A stretch of DNA of 64,000 nucleotides from Lonicera japonica (GCA_021464415.1 JAKCWG010000083.1:1-64000); one strand, 5' to 3'. Positions 31,986 through 45,109 are shown, numbered from the stretch's first letter. The notes: a model not told the origin generated them from the sequence alone. Numbers and translations are program-made.

Positions 31986-33216
31986 TGTTGACCTAAAATG
32001 TCATTAATCTTGTTTTAATAATAACAATACTTTAATATTTTGTAATTTAGCATATGTGTTGAATTGATTACACAAATCCACATCATTATCTTTTGATCAT
32101 TCATGGAATGCATATTACCAAAACGAACAATCCTAACCGAGATTTAACCCTTACCTTGAAATCACATTTCATACAAGCTCTCATAGTCTCATCATATGAG
32201 AACTTTGATCAACAAGAAAAGTTATAAATTCTATTGAAAATCAAAGTCTAAGAATAAGTGAAGAACCTAAGAAATAAATCAAGCATTTGAAGATTCGTTA
32301 AATCGTAAATTGAGTGACTGCTTAGATTTCTTGTAAAGTTTATTATTTGATCATTTTAATAGCTCAAATATCATCATACATCATTCATAGATTAACTCAA
32401 ACAAATTTAGAATTGAATCTCTTTAAAAACATCACTTTTCATAAACCGGTTTTCAAAATTGTAAAAGTTAAGTTTTTGGAAAAATAACCTGATGAGGTTT
32501 GCCTCAGTAGACTGATGCCTCAAAATATAACCGTTGAATTTTTTATTTTTGCCACTTTTTGAAGCAACCTCTATAACTAACCTCCAAAATGGTCATATAT
32601 TCTTTGAAACTATATATTGGATATCTAAGACACATTTAAACTCTCTTGATTCACTATTTCATGTATTTATCCTTCTGTCATCAATATTCAAAAGATTTAA
32701 GTCCTTATTTGATCAATCCATTATCTTTTCAGCTATAACCTTTGATCAAATTTGATAACTCTGGTGTGAGCTTCATCTTATATTCTTGTATACACTTGAG
32801 AGTTATTGTACATTAGTGTGTACCACCAAACAAATTATATTCATCTATTAGTGAGAGAATTTCTCATTGTAGAGCATGAGTGTTTCTTGTGTGAGTGTAG
32901 GGATAAAATTACACTTGTAAAAGGTTTGATTTTCATTTGTAAGAAAATCGGTTAGTTGAACTTATCGGGGGAACTACTCGGGCACGAATGTATAGTCTAA
33001 ACAACCAAACCACGTGTTCTACAGTTTCACCTTTCTAAACTCAAGCTTTTTATTTATCTTTATTGCTTTATATTGAGTTTATATTACTTGTTTGATTAAT
33101 TTATTTTATGTTTAGTTATTCATTATCTACTCAAACATTTTTCAAAAGTATTTTTAAATCTGCGTTATTTTCTAAAGACCCTATTCACCTCCTCTAGGGT
33201 TATTATCCAACTTACA
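31986..33216 (+). repeat. Copia solo LTR with TAACA target duplications
   Basis: Runs TGTTGACCTAAAATG...CCAACTTACA, 1,231 bp, flanked by TAACA at 31981-31985 and TAACA at 33217-33221. It shares the ends, the CACCTCCTCTAGGGT block and the motif-module position with the big Copia element, but the interior is clearly diverged, so it is a related subfamily. A solo LTR results from recombination between the two LTRs of a full element. Confidence 0.92.
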
Positions 33217-33221
33217 TAACA

Positions 33222-34736
33222 CATTTAAATTATGTTTAATTATATAAAATGAAAGTCAATGAAAAGATTCTTCGTCAAACAATACACCACCTATGCCTTC
33301 ATATGAAAATGAGGGCACTAATGATCCACCAAGGCTAAGTAGTTCATGGCGGAGATCAATAAAAAGCCGGAGTGAACTTAAAATTGCATCAAATAGTTTG
33401 GAGCAATACCAAACGATCTGTGACAATGATAGAAATATTTCAAAAAGAAATGAGAAGTTAAATCCCAATGGGTTTTGATTCGGTATATGCTCTAGTTGGA
33501 TGACCGCAAATTTAATGTATCATAAAATATCATTAAATCCTAACGTAGAACATATTAGCAACAACACTGGGTGGTGTGGCATTTTTAGACATGAGATGCC
33601 AACTTATGATTGTTTTGTTGTCGAAGCGTGTGTTTTTCATTGGTGGAATACAACGTACACAATTTAGCTTCATAAGTGTGAGATAAGCATCACACCTCTT
33701 GACTTTACAATGTTAACATGTACACTTTACATATTAATATGCATTAATTTTTACTTACTTATTTGTACTTCATTATTTATTATACATTTCTTTATATATA
33801 TATATATATATATATTATTAACTATTTTAAGAATTTCCATGGGGGACTAAAACTACCACTACCAATACCACCGTATTCCAATAAAAAACTTAACAACGCG
33901 ACAGTAGTTGAATATTTTCTGCATCTAGATTCGCATTTAGTAAAAATAACTATTAAAGGGTCACATATCTCCTTCAGCCTACAAAATGATGACATATTAG
34001 ATCTCCTTAAACCCGTTTAAATTGCTAGAGTATTATGCTTCTATGTTCTTGGTTATGCTTTCCTCTCAACTGCGTTTAACACTTGCCAAATATGATGGCT
34101 AAGATATGTTATTGATGTAGGGAATGTTGCCAAATATGATTTGGGGTTAGCAATATTATCGATGATATATTCTTTTATTGATTTTGTGTGTAGAAGAAAG
34201 ATCAAAAGCCTAAATTGCATGTGGCACGGTTAATATTATCAAGGATATATTCTTCTCTTGATGTTAAGCAATTCTTGAATCCAGTAATTGTAAAGCTCCT
34301 TTTGGTCACGCATTACATGAAAGTGTGTATAATTTGTAACTATATTTTTTTATTAAAGTTCAAAAAATCTTTCCACTTTTTGAAGTGATGCATTTTGCAC
34401 TAAAATACTTTTCTCTTTATCCTTCATTTTTTTATTACTTGGCCTCATTTATCCCCAATGTCACTGATTTTAATAAGTGAACTAGCACTATCACTTAGAA
34501 CATAATAAGAATGTTGCAAGTTTAACAATGTTGTACTTTGGTCGAATCTTTTGTGTTCTTTCAAAATTTAATAATAATTATCAAAAAGAAAATATTTTTT
34601 TCTCTTGTTTTTGTAACTCTCTTGAGCTTAATTAATTTGGATAAAAAGTTGCGTTAGAAGTTCGTTAATTTTAAATACGATGTTATTTGTTTAAAACTAT
34701 AAATATTAAAGAAATTCATAGTTTTACGAAATTTAC
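33222..34736. other. Unassigned AT-rich segment
   Basis: Contains a (TA)n run at about 33795-33815 and a short open stretch (33293-33478, MPSYENEGTNDPPRLSS) that matches no family known to me. It may be the far side of the CACTA element ending at 36241, but no left CACTA terminus was found. Confidence 0.3.
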
Positions 34737-36241
34737 CTAGTCGGCTTCGTTTGTATTGCTTTCGTGATTCTCAATTGCATGTGATAACTTAGCCACAAAC
34801 AAAATAATGGAAGAACTAATCATTTGATATTGTGATTGGAGAGGTGGTTGGCTTCTTGCAATTACAATATTGGGTTGCTGGTGGTATATCGCATAGATGG
34901 CTTCCCACATTATATCGGCCATTTAATTATCACGATCTATTGAATTAATGCTTTCTTGAACATAGGTTCGACAGAGTGCTTCATCCTTGAACAATGTAAT
35001 ATTAGCTCCTCGAATTATAGACATAATTAGTAAAATACAAATAAAAATTAAATAAGGTGTAAACAAAATATAAATTTAAAAAACTAGAGTTTTACATCCA
35101 AAATAAAATAAAAATTGCTCATCTATCTAATGAAATGCAAACTTAAAATTTAAATAAGAAAAAAATAATGGCAAAGAAGGAATAAAAATAAAAGTGTTGG
35201 TGAGTTTTTAATTTATAGGGAGTTAAAGAGTCATTAGAGTTAAAGTTCTTCAATCATCAACCTTTCATTCACACCCGGCCCCAAATTCGTTTCTCACTAA
35301 ACTCTCTACATTACAACAATATCTTATGATCATCAGGGAAACACAATATAATTTTTTTTCAACACATCAAAACCACATAAATAAATTAATTTGGTGTACG
35401 TTCAAGAGACAAATTCAAGTGAATAGCCAAAAATCTTTATGACGCTTTATAGCAAAAAATTCACCATTTTTTATATTTTCGATTCTCTCTTTAACCCAGT
35501 AACCCATATAAAATAAAAATAATACAACAAGCAAAAATCAAATTGAAGAATTGTGAGTAGATATAGTACCGAAGAGCAATAGCTGTAACAGATAACGAAT
35601 TGAAAAACGAAGATTTAGGGATCTAGATCCGGATCAATGGAATTGGGAGATTGGATTGTTGAGGTGAGGTTTCAAGTGGAGTGGTAGGGCTAGGTTTTAT
35701 TGGCAACGATGATTTATGGATTTGGATTATTGAGGTTTTGAGTGGAGAGGTTTGGATTGAGGTTTTGATAGAGGGAGATGGTTGTCGATGGTGTTGTGAG
35801 AGAGAGCGAGAGCGAGAGAGAGGGAGATGGGCGAAGATTGGTGTTGTGAGAGAGAGGTGAGGTTTCAAGTGGAGTAGTAAGGCATCAATGGGTGTTGTGA
35901 GAGAGGAGAGGTTTTGATGATTTGGATTTTTTGACTAAAATAATTATTTCTGCGAAAAAAAGAAGAGCGCGGAAAAGGGCGCCATTTTTTTAATATCTAT
36001 AATGGCGCGTTGAAATAAACACGCCAAAAAAAGTTCGTGTGACTTTTAATGACACGTTTGAACGCGCTGGTAAAAGTCTATGACTTTTGACGATGCTTTT
36101 CAACGCGTCGGTAAAGGTATTCGAAATGGCTATACGACACCATTACTATACCGATGTGTGTGGCTATAACGCGCCAGTAAATGTGATCTTCCCTAACGCG
36201 TTTAAAGTAAAGCACCGGCAAATGTTATGTTTCTTGTAGTG
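34737..36241 (-). mobile_element. CACTA (En/Spm) element end with subterminal repeats
   Basis: The minus-strand terminus is CACTACAAGAAACATAAC starting at 36241, the diagnostic CACTA TIR. Within 260 bp (35985-36240) are repeated AACGCG/CGCGTT and GGCGC motifs, the usual subterminal binding array, with spacings of a few tens of bases. Two minus-strand open stretches (35868-35623, Ser/Pro/Thr-rich; 34922-34737, MADIMWEAIYAIYHQQ) may be pieces of its genes but are not recognised. The other end was not found, so the left limit is arbitrary. Confidence 0.6.
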
Positions 36242-36244
36242 CGA

Positions 36245-37596
36245 CCAGTCAACTGTGATTAAAAGAAACAAAAATAAGGTTGCATTAGTTGACATATATG
36301 AATCAAAAATGAAATAATATTTTTAAAAATGCATAAAAAAATCTTAATGAATCTTTAGGCACAATACTTTCACAATTAACTACTCTGATTTCTGCAGAAA
36401 AAGCTTTATGCAATACGCACAATAATCCCTCAAGTAGTTGCATAACTGACAAAAGAATGTTCTTAAAATCATGGCTAATAAGCTCAAAGTGGTTCCCCCT
36501 CTCATTATTAAAGATATGAAACCAATGTTATTACACAAACCTAATAAAAGCACGGTCCTTACGAAGATCGAAAATGGATGGAAGAATTAATGACATGAAA
36601 CCAACACAATGCAAACCAACCTATTTTGTAGCCTACTAGAATGCACAAAAACTCAAACCAATAGAGGGACAAAATGAGAATAAATGGAAAATTTCAACCT
36701 TTTCTCAAATTACTATAAGGTAGGCAATAGTAAAATAAAAGAATCCATCTAAAATAGTGTACCAAAAACTGCATTTTCACTAATAAATTAAGATAGGATT
36801 TTAATTCAAATATAACTAAACAAAGAGAAGCAAGCCTGATTAAGATAGCATATACAAGTACTAGCCAAATAAAATAAGAACTTAAGCAATATCTATGTTA
36901 TTTGTCCTGTAAATAAGACACCATCAATCCACGTTTTTGCATAACATTACATTAATTACTCATAACCAACGTCCCATATTTAAATCATACTATTAAATGT
37001 ATGTAAATATCATTTATAAACACAAATATGATCCTAAATATATATATAATTAAGATGATCTGGTAACAATGTAAATGATGATCAAGCTAGTACTTCCTTT
37101 TAGCCTTTTTGCTAATTATTTTTTGAGTAAAGCTACGCTATTGCATCATGGCAAACGTATTTACTTCATGCATACAGTATATGAATCTTAACTTTAACCG
37201 TCGAGCGATATATAGACAACGTGGTTGTTAAACATGATATGAAATAAGAGATTTAAATGTGAGAAGTGAATCAAACATTTAAATAATATTGGGTTATTAT
37301 TCGAGCATCTAAATATACGTGGAATGTAAAATTTTAAATGAGCCAAATACAATAGAATACATAATTGACTTTAGACTTATATGATTCTTAACCAGAAATA
37401 CATTAAATTATAGTGTTACATTGTTACAATAAAGGAAAAGTGTAAAGCCTTTTTTTTGTGGGGGAGGTGGGTAAAAAAGCTTAAAATCCATAGAAACGAA
37501 ATAAAGTACATAGGAACTTAATATGAGATCAAATGCTAGATTTACAGTGCACTGTTGAGTGTCAAAGAACAAAACATGCTTTAAGACTGTTGAGCG
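36245..37596. other. AT-rich intergenic region
   Basis: No coding stretch with protein-like composition, no TIR pair and no LTR edge seen. A single AGTCAACT-type motif is at about 36245. Confidence 0.45.
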
Positions 37597-37807
37597 TACA
37601 CCCTCTGTCCCAAAATTATAAGTCCACAACTCCTTTTTAAAATGTCCCTAATTAAGAGTCAACTTTCCTTTTCGAAATATAATCAATTAACCAAAACTCA
37701 CAATAGAAGACAAACTTTGTTCCAAACCACTGATTGTGATGAAATTAGTTCATTCTTAAAAAATGTGGAAGCCAAACATGGACTATTATTTAGGAAAAGT
37801 GGGAGTA
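37597..37807. mobile_element. Stowaway-like (Tc1/Mariner) MITE
   Basis: Left end TACACCCTCTGTCCCAAAAT and right end AAAAGTGGGAGTA resemble the CTCCCTCYGTCCC termini of Stowaway MITEs, with TA at each edge. The interior (TTATAAGTCCAC..., GTTCCAAACCAC..., GAAATTAGTTCATTC...) follows the usual Stowaway layout. No coding capacity. The left TIR has diverged (CACCC for CTCCC). Confidence 0.68.
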
Positions 37808-38562
37808 TTAATTTGTCTAAAAAACCACTTAGGAAAAAAAATGTAATGCAATAACATACCGTTAAAGTAAGTTGGCCTGCCAGAATAAAAACAGTAATGA
37901 AACTATTGATTTGCGCAAATAACCCTCTTTTGCCAGTAGGGCTTGTAACAATTTCTGCTATTACATTCACTTTCTGCAGTTCAAAGGAAATGCTGGTCAA
38001 CTAGGATGAAAGAATATAATAGATCTTATATGGAACAAAATCATAAAGAAATGCCAGATATACGTTAAACAACTCAACCAACAACAAAAATCCAAATTGT
38101 ATTGCAACAAGTGTTCAAATTTGAAGAGCATTCCATCACTTTTCAAGCTTTGACATCAAACAGAAATTTCAGAGAACTAATATATTTTTTCACACCACAC
38201 AAACATATGCATGAGTTATGACACTATATACCTTAACTCATACTAGAATTTGTTATAGAACCCATACCAAGTATTTAAAAGTTTGTCCTAACATCTAATT
38301 TATTAGAGGAATATTTGAGCATCAAATGATCCTAAAAAAAATTCAAACAGTTAAAAATGGCCCGACCTAACTGGGGTAATTTACATACCTCCTGCTGTTT
38401 TTACATCCTACGTTTTACAATTGCTTACGTCTGAGATTGAGATTTATATATGGATGAAGTTAGCTTAGTCTCATATATATATATATAAAGATATTGATAA
38501 ATTTATTAGTGATAGAAACAAATTTGTTAACGCTAGCTAGAGTGGCCAACCTACATATAGCA

Positions 38563-38563
38563 A

Positions 38564-38609
<46 letters not shown>
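38563..38609. repeat. (ATT)n microsatellite
   Basis: About 15 uninterrupted ATT units. A second short (AT)n tract is at about 38984-39010. Confidence 0.95.
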
Positions 38610-38610
<1 letters not shown>

Positions 38611-39599
38611 CCTCATGATGACATGAAGTGGCCGGTTCCTGTGAATTGAAATTTAAACCCGACCAAGTCCTGGACAGAGTTTAATGGTGGATAATTTTCC
38701 GGATTCACCTAATACCAATATATATCTATTTTCATCAAGTTTCTTTCTATTTTTTTAAATTAATTTTTAGTCCATGTTAATTAATTAATTAATAACCACC
38801 TAGCTAGCTATCTCACAGTGGATTTACTTTATCATTGAAGAACCTGCCTGTGATCTAATTCGACTTCTAATTACGTCAATAAACCAGAATCGTTAACAAT
38901 TAATGCAAGAATTGCAATAGTAAATATAATTGTTCAATTACATATGTCTCCATCATGCATTTGTTGACATTTTAAGAAACTGGAGGATATATATATATAT
39001 ATATATATATGCTTCTTTTCAACATACTCGTCTAATTGTTACAATTACTCTTTTCAATAGATATATTCATCTAATCCCCTTTCCGCAATTAAATTTATAC
39101 AAACAAAATCAAATATTATATGCGGGTGCAATTAATAATTTTCATTAACATAAATACTCAAGAAGATTATTTGTATTAGATAACAAATTAAGTATAATTT
39201 TAATTAACAAATATAATTAGTTTATATCTGTTTCTAAGGATTTACAAAGTTCAACAAAAAAAATAAAATAACCATAGTATAACAAGATGGTCAGTAACTA
39301 GAGGTTAGTTTCTCTTAAGATATTTTGGCTTTCTACCTTATTCTCTAATAATGCATCATCATCTAAGACTTTTAACTATAGTTCCTAAAGTTCCAATAAA
39401 TTAGGTTGTTTCCCATCAAATATGTTTGTATATCATGTTCAAAGAGGCGGGAAAAAAAAAAGACAAAGATAGAACATACATTTTAGGGGAAGCATCAGGA
39501 CTCGGGTCTTTAGTTTCCTGCTGCTAAAAATAAAAAAAAAATAACAATCATCAAGGATATAACATAAGACTTATAAAGCCATAAATGTGCTAGTATACA
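38610..39599. other. AT-rich intergenic region
   Basis: Apart from the (AT)n tract no gene, TIR or LTR was recognised. Confidence 0.45.
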
Positions 39600-40250
39600 T
39601 GATTTAGGGCTTTTCTTATAGCTTTTTATGTAAACAATCACAGCTTTATACTTGATTTAGGGCTTTTTATATACATTTAATTTAGAATTTTTAATGTACA
39701 CTTGATTTGGGGCTTTTCTCATAGCTTTATACTTCACAAATAGTTTAGGATTTAATGTTTCGTACCTTAGATAGAAATGATAGAATAAATTCAACAAAGC
39801 CCCACTTGGGATGATGAACAACGAAGAGTAAGGAAGCTCGGTGAAATGATGAATGATGAGGGGTAGGGAGTGGCGAGGGATAGGGCTGGCTAGTAAAATA
39901 AGCGAGAGAAGAGAGAAACAGAGAACTGAAAGAATTACGAGTATTAATATATGATAAAGAGATCGTGATAAAAAATATGGGTTTATGGCACGGATACAAA
40001 AATAAAATCTAAGTTTATGGAACGGGTTTTTTAAATATTGTCTAAAATACCAAAATATTATACCGCCAACGTCCGGGGGAGGAATTTCCACGCACATCAA
40101 AAAAAATTATAGGACGGGAAAAATAATGCCGTCTCAATTAAATTAAATATTTGGAACAGGCTTTTATGCTGTCCCATATATTTTTTTTTGGCACAGTTAT
40201 ACGCTGCCATCCCATATGTGTCGTCTCAAAAAATAATTTTTTTTGTAGTG
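39600..40250 (-). mobile_element. Second CACTA-type terminus
   Basis: The minus-strand end reads CACTACAAAAAAAATTATTT from 40250, followed by TTTGAGACGACACATATGGG and several GGGACGGCA/ATGCCGTC-like repeats to about 40100. This is a CACTA TIR plus subterminal array of a different family from the end at 36241. Repeats of GATTTAGGGCTTTT (39600-39730) lie inward. No transposase was recognised and the opposite end was not found. Confidence 0.55.
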
Positions 40251-40253
40251 AGG

Positions 40254-41229
40254 CCAATCTTAATAAAATATTTTTTTGACAAATTAAACTCAACGTTATA
40301 TGTGAAAATAATTCAGTTGCGTTGATCACTATGATTTAAAAATCAAATAGTCCAAAAAAATTGGACTGATGTACCGTGAACACACTTACTGAGATGACCA
40401 ATAATATACAAATACATAATGTAAGCCATTAAATGTCACTTAATAATTTTTCTTGATCTTTTTTACATAATTATATAGTCACTATGGATCTTGTTTAATT
40501 GATTGATTAGTAGATTTTAAATATATAAATTTTATTAAAATTTGAATTATTTATTTAAATTTATGGCATTTAAATTACAAACAAATTATTGGTGTCTAAG
40601 AGTTTCTTGTGTGTATATTATTTTTATGGGTGTTTTATCTTTGATCTAAAATCTTGATGTGCGTATAAAACTTATCTAATAGTGTACAACCAAAGTATAC
40701 CATAACAAGTGTATTTTTAACTATTGGATTCTTATATTTTTTGAGAAAATATTTGGTCAAAAATGGTGTTTTATAATATAGATGTAAAATTTATGAGTTT
40801 TAGATGGGTATTGTTTAAACGTGCTCTAGGTTACGCTCCAAGTTAAGGTAGCTTTTTAAAAAAAAAAAAAGGTTTAGTAAATCTCGAGTTTTTGTTTACA
40901 AAAGAAAACTATTAATGATATTTTTTATTTTATTTTACAAATTTAATACTTTTGGTGCTCAACTCAATAAAATATTTCTGCATGGAAATATCTCAAATAA
41001 AATGTAGCCAATGGTAGCCTTAGCATTTGACGGGAGAAAGGGACCATCACAAAAACTCTAACTAATAAGGAGGAAGATGGAACAGCTAATTGAGGAGGGG
41101 GAGGAATACTCGATGCAATAAAAGATGAAGAGGACAAAGCCGGTTTGAACTTGGATAACTAGTTATTAACATATAAGACCAAACTGTTAGTACTCTAAAA
41201 AATGAAAGCTTTTCAGACTTTCTAAAGAG
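40254..41229. other. AT-rich intergenic region
   Basis: No recognisable gene, TIR or repeat other than short homopolymer runs (A-run at about 40858-40870). Confidence 0.4.
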
Positions 41230-42905
41230 CCCAACACTCTACCACAAGAACATCACCCAAACGATAGCGCACCTAATTAAAATTACAAACAACATAAACC
41301 AAGCTATTAGGAAGCTTTAAAACCGACTTCATTTCCCTCCCACTCAAACCATCCAAATCTGGGAATTCTTTCCACATGGTTGGAGCGGAAAAACATCTAA
41401 AAAATATATGTTATAATGATTCAATTTTCACCCCACCTAGGACACCATGACAAAGAAGCATAATTGTGGATACATAAATTTTCTTTAGTGGCTAGGGCAT
41501 TGAAGCAAGCTTTCCAACAAAAAGAGCAAAGCTTTCAAGGGACTTCAAGATTTCACAATAGAGAAGAAAGGGAGAAATAAGGCGAAGCAAGGCTACCATG
41601 AGGTTTAAAGATGAATTTTATGACTTTTTTATAATCGGACTTCACTGAAAAATACCCTGATTTAGCAGGATGCCACACCCTTTTATCTTTACTTGAGTGA
41701 AAATTTATAAGGATTCTTTCGTAATTCTTGTTCTTCCTCGTTGAAGATTGATTGTAAAAGCAGAATATTCCATGAACTATTACTCTTATTGATTAAATCA
41801 CTAATCTTAAAAAGATTGCAGATGATAGAGGGAGGGATGTAAAAAAAATTAATTATTAGATGGCAGCCATAGGTCCCCCCCCCCCCCTATGCAAATATCA
41901 GAGCCACTATTCACATTAAACCGAGCCTTAAGTTTGAACACTTCTCTTTTAGCTAGCAAGCTCAACCATACCCAAGAAGGACTTCTTCCCTTATTGGCCT
42001 CAAAAAATGAAGAATTAGGAAAATAAATGGCTTTGAGGAAGCGAGCCTTGCTTCCGGATTGTTTAATATTCTTCATCCTTGCTTTTCTAAAAGAGCAAGA
42101 TTGAAATTTTTTAGATTTCTAAAGCCCAACCCACTATTAAATTTAGGCTTTTTGCATATATTCCATCTATTTTGATTAATTTTAAAATGCTCCCCATCAC
42201 ATCCCCAAAAGATTTACGAATCAAAGCATTAATTTTAGAGCAAAACTAGTTTGAAAGAACAAAATATAACACGGCAAATGAGGAAATAACTTAAACAATA
42301 ACATTAATGGGGATTTCTCTTCCTACTTGGGAAAAAAATAATTGTTTCCACCCTCTCAAGTTCCTTAGAACTCTCTCAAGAGTAAAGTTTAAGGCTTGAC
42401 TTTTGGATCTACCCCAGAACAAAGGCAAACCAAGGTATTCCGCTTACTTTTCCATGGTTGTGATCCCCAACTTTGAGAAAACAAATTCATGGTCTTCAAG
42501 GTTAGCATTAGTTGACAAAAAAATCTAAATTTTGCATTATTAATTAATTGACTCAATGCTGACCCAAAATCCAAGAAAATACCCATAAAACAGTAAAGAT
42601 TCTTTTTCAAAGTTGAAGTGAAAAATATAGAATCATTTGTAAAAAACAACTAGGAAAGAAAAGGGTAATTACGCTTCAAAGAGATTCCCGATAAAGCTCC
42701 ATTGTTAATTTCCATCCACAAATAATGAGAGAGAACATCTTAGACCAAAAAAAAGGTACAGAGATAATAGGTCGCCCTGCCTAATCCTTCTTTGTGGAAA
42801 AATCGGCTCCGAGGGAACGCCATTGATAAGAATGTAGAAAGATATCATACAATTTTTTTTTCTATTGGGGGTATTGTTATTAAAGTAATACTTATTATTA
42901 GAATA
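41230..42905 (-). pseudogene. L1 LINE reverse transcriptase remnant
   Basis: Minus-strand pieces in order: INGVPSEPIFPQRRIRQGD (about 42840-42770, the finger/palm region of plant L1 RT); a segment matching the region after the catalytic YADD (42649-42389); KARFLKAIYFPNSSFFEA and SPSWVWLSLLAKREVFK (42076-41900); a WHPAKSGYFSVKS segment (about 41680); and a zinc-binding SWCPRWGE (about 41440). The catalytic block is not recognisable. Frame changes and stops are frequent. The 5' two thirds of the element are absent, as is usual for LINEs truncated on insertion. Confidence 0.8.
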
Positions 42906-42929
42906 ATGTATAATTTTTAAAGTATAAAA

Positions 42930-43310
42930 CATTATTCCAAGAATGTTGGTTTGGGAGTTTTTAAGCATATTTGGCACCAATGTGTTCTTATGAAGTGGTT
43001 TTTTCTTTTGTGGAGTGCTTTGCAAAGCTATTTGCCTTTTGATGAAAGCTTTTTAAAGCTTGGTTTTCAGCTAGATTCAAAATGTGGCTTCTATACTTTT
43101 CATGTATTTGTTGCTAGTGATGTTGCTAAGAAAGTTTGGGCTCATTTTGAGAATCTATGCAATATTAATTATGTGGGGATGATGCTTTAACACAAGGTAA
43201 ATGCTTGATGGTTGCAAAAAGTGAGGTATCCTTGTTACAAAGCTATTTTATTTTTGATTCTTAATGCTATTTGTTGGGAGCTTTGGTTGAATAGGAATAG
43301 GGGTAAGTCC
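42930..43310 (+). pseudogene. L1 LINE zf-RVT remnant, opposite orientation
   Basis: The translation gives MKWFFLLWSALQSYLPF, LKLGFQLDSKCGFY and VAKKVWAHFENLC, the zinc-binding domain after plant L1 RT, followed by KVRYPCYKAILFLILNAICW and ELWLNRNRGK. The second zinc Cys is Tyr. It faces the minus-strand L1 remnant just to its left, so the two are separate insertions. Confidence 0.75.
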
Positions 43311-43679
43311 GAAACAAGGAGTCCAACGTCATCAACCAAGAACCACAGCGATTCAAGCTAGAAGTCGCTTTGAGAAATAATCATTTAAACTAGTAACGCC
43401 GCCAACCCTGTTCCCAACCCTCGATTGTATAAAAAAATTAGATATTTTAATATTTCTTTTGTTTATTGTCTGAATGTTATTTATGTTTTAAGTAACTACA
43501 AATTCTCTATTATATTATTGACTCTTTTACATTTCCATAAATGACATATAAAATTTTCTAATCAACTTGAATAGCATTTGTAATAGAAAATAAGCATATG
43601 ACAAAAAAGTATAACTGTAGAACCAAAACACCAATGAAATTCTAATATTGTGCACAACAATTAAAAAAGGAAATACAAA
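43311..43679. other. Spacer between the L1 remnant and the LTR element
   Basis: Nothing recognised; an L1 3' untranslated tail may extend to about 43440. Confidence 0.35.
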
Positions 43680-43684
43680 CACTC

Positions 43685-44297
43685 TGACGCGATCCCGGAT
43701 CGTCTTTCCTAGCCAGGCTAATGGATTCTTGACCCGTAATCTATAAACAGACTAGAACTTTGGAATCACGCGAAAAATAAAAGGCAGAAACCTCAACCCA
43801 ACGTTTAAAGAAGCGCGAACCTCGGTATAATCAATGACGCCACAATCTAGCGTGGTTGCTAGATTAATAAGTTAAGAACAATTGAATTAATCAATTCAAC
43901 ATGTTCAACATGCTCTTAAAGAATATAAAGAGAAAGCTCTCAATTTAATTAATCATCAAAACTCTTTATAATAATAAAACAATAACGTGCCTCCTTTAAA
44001 TAGGAGTAAACAAAGCCTTAATCCTAATTCAAAAAGGAAACGAATTCCTACTTAGAAAAGGAAAATAGTAACTCCTAGAATATTTCTAACACAATAAGGA
44101 AAATAATAATAAATAATCTAAAATAAGCCCAATACATTCCTAACAAGGAAAGACTCTAAATAATAATGATCCTTGGGCTTTAAGAAATATAAAATAAATA
44201 ATTAAAACTAATTAAATTCTTGAGTCAGCCAGTCGTGAGAACGCGTAAGAACATAAGGTTAATTTGTTGGCTAAAGAGGCTAGGTTGGATCACATCA
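43685..44297 (-). repeat. 3' LTR of the gag/pol-less element
   Basis: Plus-strand TGACGCGATCCCGG...GGATCACATCA, 613 bp, equal in length to the partner LTR. In the first 205 bp about 19 differences from the partner were counted, all but one transitions. Confidence 0.9.
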
Positions 44298-44311
44298 TTC
44301 CCCTCTTCTTC
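44298..44311 (-). promoter_or_regulatory. Polypurine tract of the gag/pol-less element
   Basis: On the minus strand GAAGAAGAGGGGAA directly precedes the 3' LTR start TGATGTGATCC. Confidence 0.8.
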
Positions 44312-44479
44312 AAGAAGATTCGTCCTCGAATCTGGCCTACCCATTCCTTGATTCAGCCAGTCTTTAACAACTTCAACATTCGGACGCTGCTTTGGAACTT
44401 GGAATCTCCCATGCCAATAGAACAGATATTTTGAATACTTTTCATTCCTCCGTCAGAACTCAACATGAGATAATTCTGT

Positions 44480-45109
44480 TCATCCCTGCCATGAAAACAA
44501 ATATTTCGAATATCTTCGATGCTTAATCCTCCTTGCAAAGCAAAACTTCTCGAAGTTTAAACCATACTGCAATGCGATCCTCTGCAACTTGTTGAAGAAA
44601 TCTAACAACATAAAGTGTGGAGGGACATCAAAGCGATCCACTCCAATGAAATCAATATGCTCAACATTGTCAATCTTCAACTCAGCTCGAACACCATCTC
44701 TTGGCTTTGCAAAGAACTTATTCTTATCAACACCTATGGCTGGAAGTGCTTGCACTTGTGGTTCTTCAACTTGCACTAGAAATTCTTCATCTGCTTCTTC
44801 TTACAAGTTTAGAACTACACCATCAACCCACAACTCGCCTTCTTCAGCCGTTACTTCAATTTCCTCAATCTCATCAGTTTTTGGCTTATTCTCCAATGGC
44901 GGCTTAGATATGGCTCGTTTATCTTCTTTCAATTGATTTGCTTCTCCAAAAGATGTATTCGGACTTTGACTTGTCTCTAGGCTTCCCCTCTTCTTAAACT
45001 GCTCATAGGCTTCGGCAAACATCTCCTAAAACCTACGAATAAATTCATCATCAAATAAAGAAACCTTCTTCTTGCTACTACCCACGACTTTCTTCAACCT
45101 CACCACCAT
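44480..45109 (-). pseudogene. ORF B of the LTR element, unknown family
   Basis: The ATG at 45109 opens a 210-codon frame ending at 44480, interrupted by TAG near 45025 and TAA at 44801-44803; the frame is constant across both stops. The N-terminus is basic (MVVRLKKVVGSSKKK) and followed by FDDEFIRRF. The middle is polar and acidic (KPKTDEIEEIEVTAEEGELW). The C-terminal part is compact and protein-like: IDFIGVDRFDVPPHFMLLDF, FNKLQRIALQYGLNFEKFCF, then basic RRIKHRRYSKYLF. No gag, protease, RT or integrase motif is present, and there is no zinc knuckle. I do not recognise the family. Its survival as one frame apart from two nonsense changes suggests it was a real protein. It may be a captured host fragment or an element-specific gag-like protein. 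Confidence 0.6.

Noticed and set aside
39657..40100. Minus-strand open frame of 147 codons
   Set aside because: Low-complexity hydrophobic/Ser-rich reading of the subterminal region of a CACTA end; no domain.
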